A DNA stretch of 8,143 nt from Paracoccaceae bacterium (GTDB taxonomy: Bacteria > Pseudomonadota > Alphaproteobacteria > Rhodobacterales > Rhodobacteraceae): positions 1 through 8,143 of the forward strand of contig SKUV01000382.1 in NCBI GenBank assembly GCA_007129775.1. Direction: 5' to 3'. The translations under genes and the position numbers were made by a program. The notes beneath the pieces are model-generated. The model saw only the letters and a list, made by a program, of their open reading frames with translations, searched no databases and was not told the DNA's origin. Shown piece by piece: positions 5,935 through 8,143 of the stretch (within the stretch, counting starts at the first letter, position 1; each line of letters starts with the position of its first letter).

Positions 5935-6787
5935 GGCTGTATCGGGGGCCGTTTCAAAAGCTCTGGCGCTGGGCCTGGCGTTGGGCGGGGGCGTCTGTGC
6001 CCCCGCCATCAGTGCCGGTGCCGACAACCCGCCGCCGCAACGCGTCGTGTCGATCAACCTGTGCACCGATCAACTGGCGATGCTGCTGGCCGGGCAGGGG
6101 CAGCTTGTCTCGGTCTCGCATCTGGCGGTGGACCCGATGGCCTCGGCCATGGTGGCCGAGGCGCGCGCCTATCAGATCAACCACGCCCAGGCCGAAGAGA
6201 TATTTCGCCTCGCCCCCGATCTGGTGCTGGCCGGGCAATGGTCGAACCCGCACACGATCGACCTGTTGCGCCGGCTGGGCATCGATGTGGTGCAATTCGC
6301 CCCCGAAACTGGTTTCGACGACCTGCGCGCCAATATCTTCCGCATGGGCGCGGTGCTGGGACGTCCGGCCGAGGCCGAGGCGCTGCGCGCGCGGTTCGAG
6401 GCCGATCTGGCCGCCCTGCGGCGCGAGGCGGCGGAGCGCCCGCTGGCGCTGATGCACCATGCCAACAATTATTCCTCGGGCGATGCCTCGCTGGCCCACG
6501 AGATCCTGCTGGCCGCGGGCTGGGACAATGCGGCCGTGGCGGCGGGGCTGGCCGGCGGGCCGGTGGCGATGGAATTGCTGGTGATGCTGACGCCCGATCT
6601 GGTGGTCTCCTCGCGCCGCTTTCCCGGCGCCTCGCGCGCCGAGGAGGTGCTGGACCATCCGGCCATGGCGGCCCTGCGCGACCGCTCGCGCCGCGCGGCG
6701 CTGTCCGATGCCGAGTGGATCTGCGGCACGCCCCATGTGCTGAACGCGGTGGCCCGGCTGGCGGGTCTGCACGAGGCGCCGCAATGA
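5909..6787 (+). CDS. btuF: Periplasmic cobalamin-binding protein BtuF
   Basis: This 292-residue class III (helical-backbone, Peripla_BP_2) substrate-binding protein would pick up cobalamin in the periplasm and hand it to BtuCD. A hydrophobic signal sequence ends around AISAGA|D (38-39); the cysteine at 30 lacks a good lipobox, so a soluble protein is likely. The mature domain starts with QRVVSINLCTDQLAMLLA (44-61), typical of this family in alphaproteobacteria. It continues through APDLVLAGQW (102-111) and a second lobe with LTPDLVVSS (227-235), and ends near residue 292. Cys52 and Cys272 lie near the two ends of the mature protein, as in proteins that staple the lobes, so a disulfide is possible. 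The start overlaps the end of btuB by 26 bp in another frame. AAGG lies 10 bases before the ATG, and translational coupling is likely. Iron-siderophore binding proteins share this fold; the B12 role comes from the operon. Confidence 0.88.
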   Translation: MLAWQAVSRAVSGAVSKALALGLALGGGVCAPAISAGADNPPPQRVVSINLCTDQLAMLLAGQGQLVSVSHLAVDPMASAMVAEARAYQINHAQAEEIFRLAPDLVLAGQWSNPHTIDLLRRLGIDVVQFAPETGFDDLRANIFRMGAVLGRPAEAEALRARFEADLAALRREAAERPLALMHHANNYSSGDASLAHEILLAAGWDNAAVAAGLAGGPVAMELLVMLTPDLVVSSRRFPGASRAEEVLDHPAMAALRDRSRRAALSDAEWICGTPHVLNAVARLAGLHEAPQ

Positions 6788-6807
6788 CCCGGCGGTGGCG
6801 GCCATGA
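6784..6807 (+). other. Seven-codon mini-ORF bridging btuF and btuC
   Basis: The reading frame ATG to TGA encodes MTRRWRP. Its start overlaps the btuF stop as ATGA (6784-6787), and its stop overlaps the btuC ATG as a second ATGA (6804-6807). This geometry would allow stop-restart coupling from btuF to btuC. It may equally be a coincidence or the remnant of an older btuC start. Translation is not demonstrated. Confidence 0.3.
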
Positions 6808-7811
6808 GCGGGCTGCGCGCCACGACCCCGCGCTGGCTCGCGCCCGGCCTCGGGGCGCTGATCGCGGCGCTTTTCGTGGCCTCGCTTCTGGTCGGGCCGG
6901 CCGGGCTGGGGCTGACCGAGACGGCGCGGGCGCTTTTGCTGGGGCAGGGCGAGGCCGCGGTGCTGGTGATGCGCGAAATCCGGCTGCCGCGGGCGCTGCT
7001 GGCGGTGCTGGTGGGGGCTGCGCTGGGCATGGCCGGGGCGGCGATGCAGGGCTATCTGCGCAATCCGCTGGCCGAGCCCGGGCTGATCGGCGTGTCCGGC
7101 GCGGCCGCGTTGGGGGCGGTGGTCTCGCTCCAGACGGGGCTGGCGGCGGCCCATGCGCTGGCGTTGCCGGGCGCGGCGCTGGCCGGCGCGCTGGGGGCAG
7201 TGGCGCTGATCCTCGCGCTGGCCGGGCCGCGCGGAGGCTCGCTCACGCTGATCCTTGCGGGCATCGCGGTCTCGGCGCTGGCGGGCGCGTTGACGGCGCT
7301 GGTGCTGAACCTGTCGCCCAACCCCTTCGCCGCGACCGAGATCGTCTTCTGGACCATGGGCTCGCTCGCCGACCGCTCGTTTACCCATGTCTGGCTGGCC
7401 GCGCCGCTGATCGGGCTTGGCTGCGCGCTGATGCTGTCGCTGGGCCGGGGGCTGGATGCGCTGACGCTGGGCGAGGATGCCGCCGCCGCGCTGGGGGTGG
7501 AGATGACGCGCCTGCGGCTGGGGCTGATCCTGGGCGTGGCGCTGGCGGTGGGGGCGGCGACGGCGGTGGCGGGCGCCATCGGCTTTGTCGGGCTTGTGGT
7601 GCCGCATCTGCTGCGCCGGATCGTGGGCGCGCGGCCCGCGCCGCTTCTGTGGGCCTCGGCCATGGGGGGCGCGGTGCTGGTGCTGGCGGCCGATATCGCG
7701 GTGCGGCTGATCCTGCCGCAAAGCGATCTGAAGCTCGGCGTCGTCATGGCGCTGATCGGCGCGCCGATCTTTCTGCACCTGATCTACCGGATGCGGGGGG
7801 AGATGCGATGA
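6804..7811 (+). CDS. btuC: Cobalamin ABC transporter permease BtuC (FecCD family)
   Basis: This 335-residue inner-membrane permease has about ten hydrophobic helices and forms the dimeric channel for B12 import. Family signatures are clear: IRLPRALLAVLVGAALGMAG (59-78) with MQGYLRNPLAEPGLIGVSGA (81-100), the cytoplasmic loop TLGEDAAAALGV (221-232) that docks on the ATPase, GFVGLVVPHLLRRIVG (260-275), and the C-terminal LGVVMALIGAPIF (311-323). The length matches the family (about 330). The ATG at 6804 was chosen because it shares an ATGA with the mini-ORF stop and follows a GGCGGTGG stretch; an in-frame GTG at 6795 would add three residues. The gene begins 16 bases after the btuF stop and overlaps btuD by four bases (ATGA), so it is clearly in the same operon. 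Siderophore permeases share the fold. Confidence 0.92.
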   Translation: MSGLRATTPRWLAPGLGALIAALFVASLLVGPAGLGLTETARALLLGQGEAAVLVMREIRLPRALLAVLVGAALGMAGAAMQGYLRNPLAEPGLIGVSGAAALGAVVSLQTGLAAAHALALPGAALAGALGAVALILALAGPRGGSLTLILAGIAVSALAGALTALVLNLSPNPFAATEIVFWTMGSLADRSFTHVWLAAPLIGLGCALMLSLGRGLDALTLGEDAAAALGVEMTRLRLGLILGVALAVGAATAVAGAIGFVGLVVPHLLRRIVGARPAPLLWASAMGGAVLVLAADIAVRLILPQSDLKLGVVMALIGAPIFLHLIYRMRGEMR

Positions 7812-8143
7812 GCCTTCTGGCGCTCGGGAACCTGACCCTGCGGCGCGGCCCGTGCCCGGTGGTCGATGGCGTGAGCCTGACCGTCGCGCCGGGCGAATGC
7901 GTGGGCCTGATCGGCCCGAACGGCGCCGGCAAGACCTCGCTTCTGCGCGCCGCGCTGGGGCTGGAGCGGGCGGAGGGCCGCGCGAGCCTCGCCGCCATGT
8001 CGGCCGCGGCGCGGGCACGGGCGGTGGCCTTTCTGCCCCAGACCCGCCAGATCGCGTGGCCGGTCGCGGTGGAGGTTCTGGTGGCGCTGGGGCGCATCCC
8101 CCATCTGCCCCCGGGCGCGCGCCTCGCGCCCGCCGACCGCGCG
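7808..8143 (+). CDS. btuD: Cobalamin ABC transporter ATPase BtuD, 3' end outside the window
   Basis: The first 112 codons of an ABC ATPase that would power BtuC are present, and the reading frame is open to the window edge. The Walker A motif G36-P-N-G-A-G-K42-T43 is intact, and the Q-loop glutamine is Q78 in FLPQ. The segment WPVAVEVLVALGRIPH (84-99) is typical of FecE/BtuD-type importers of metal chelates and B12. The signature LSGGQ, Walker B and switch histidine lie beyond the edge and cannot be checked. The start ATG overlaps the btuC stop as ATGA, indicating coupled translation. The family call is firm; B12 specificity comes from the operon and its riboswitch. Confidence 0.9.
   Translation, partial: MSLLALGNLTLRRGPCPVVDGVSLTVAPGECVGLIGPNGAGKTSLLRAALGLERAEGRASLAAMSAAARARAVAFLPQTRQIAWPVAVEVLVALGRIPHLPPGARLAPADRA

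Noticed and set aside
6177..8018. Long minus-strand open frame (613 codons) opposite btuF, btuC and btuD.
   Set aside because: Extreme Arg/Pro/Gln bias and it crosses three well-supported genes; a typical product of high third-position GC.
4006..8143. Reading the operon as an iron-siderophore or heme uptake system.
   Set aside because: The protein families alone would allow it, but the complete cobalamin riboswitch directly upstream makes B12 by far the best substrate.
1..8143. Search by eye for a defence island, toxin-antitoxin pair, insertion sequence, att site, CRISPR array or tRNA.
   Set aside because: No transposase, terminal repeats, direct-repeat array or tRNA-like fold was seen; composition and codon usage look uniform across the genes.

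Overview
The window is GC-rich DNA from an alphaproteobacterium, most likely a member of the Rhodobacterales (Rhodobacter, Paracoccus or a relative). I infer this from the base composition, the strong G/C third-position codon bias, an alphaproteobacterial-style cobalamin riboswitch, and a textbook Irr-type iron control element. No database search was possible. I saw no mobile element, CRISPR array, tRNA or rRNA.

Left part (1-2236) runs on the minus strand. An omega-amino acid:pyruvate aminotransferase (PLP fold type I) occupies 911-2236. A ZIP-family metal permease lies at 41-814, and what looks like the first codons of another gene sit at the left edge (1-31), only 9 bases past the ZIP stop. 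In the 96-bp gap before the ZIP gene is a perfect 17-bp palindrome, TTTAGAA-TAA-TTCTAAA. It matches the Irr box (ICE) of alphaproteobacteria and sits 16 bp upstream of the ZIP start codon, next to a TTGACA hexamer, so the permease is probably under iron/heme control.

Middle part (2237-3602): a 247-bp gap with no convincing gene, then a plus-strand Glyco_tranf_2_4-type glycosyltransferase with no polysaccharide genes around it.

Right part (about 3633-8143) is a vitamin B12 uptake operon on the plus strand. A weak promoter starts transcription at or near the first base of an AdoCbl (B12) riboswitch (3667-3863, with a perfect B12 box). A leader with several hairpins follows, the last one abutting the ribosome binding site. 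Then come btuB (TonB-dependent outer-membrane receptor), btuF (periplasmic binding protein, overlapping btuB by 26 bp), btuC (membrane permease) and btuD (ATPase, cut by the window edge). Together these carry cobalamin across the outer membrane, periplasm and inner membrane, and the riboswitch shuts the set down when B12 is plentiful. The btuF-btuC junction carries a 7-codon mini-ORF joined at both ends by ATGA overlaps.

I found no clearly new system. The points most worth a second look are the Irr box on the ZIP permease, the btuF/btuC mini-ORF, and the riboswitch expression platform.
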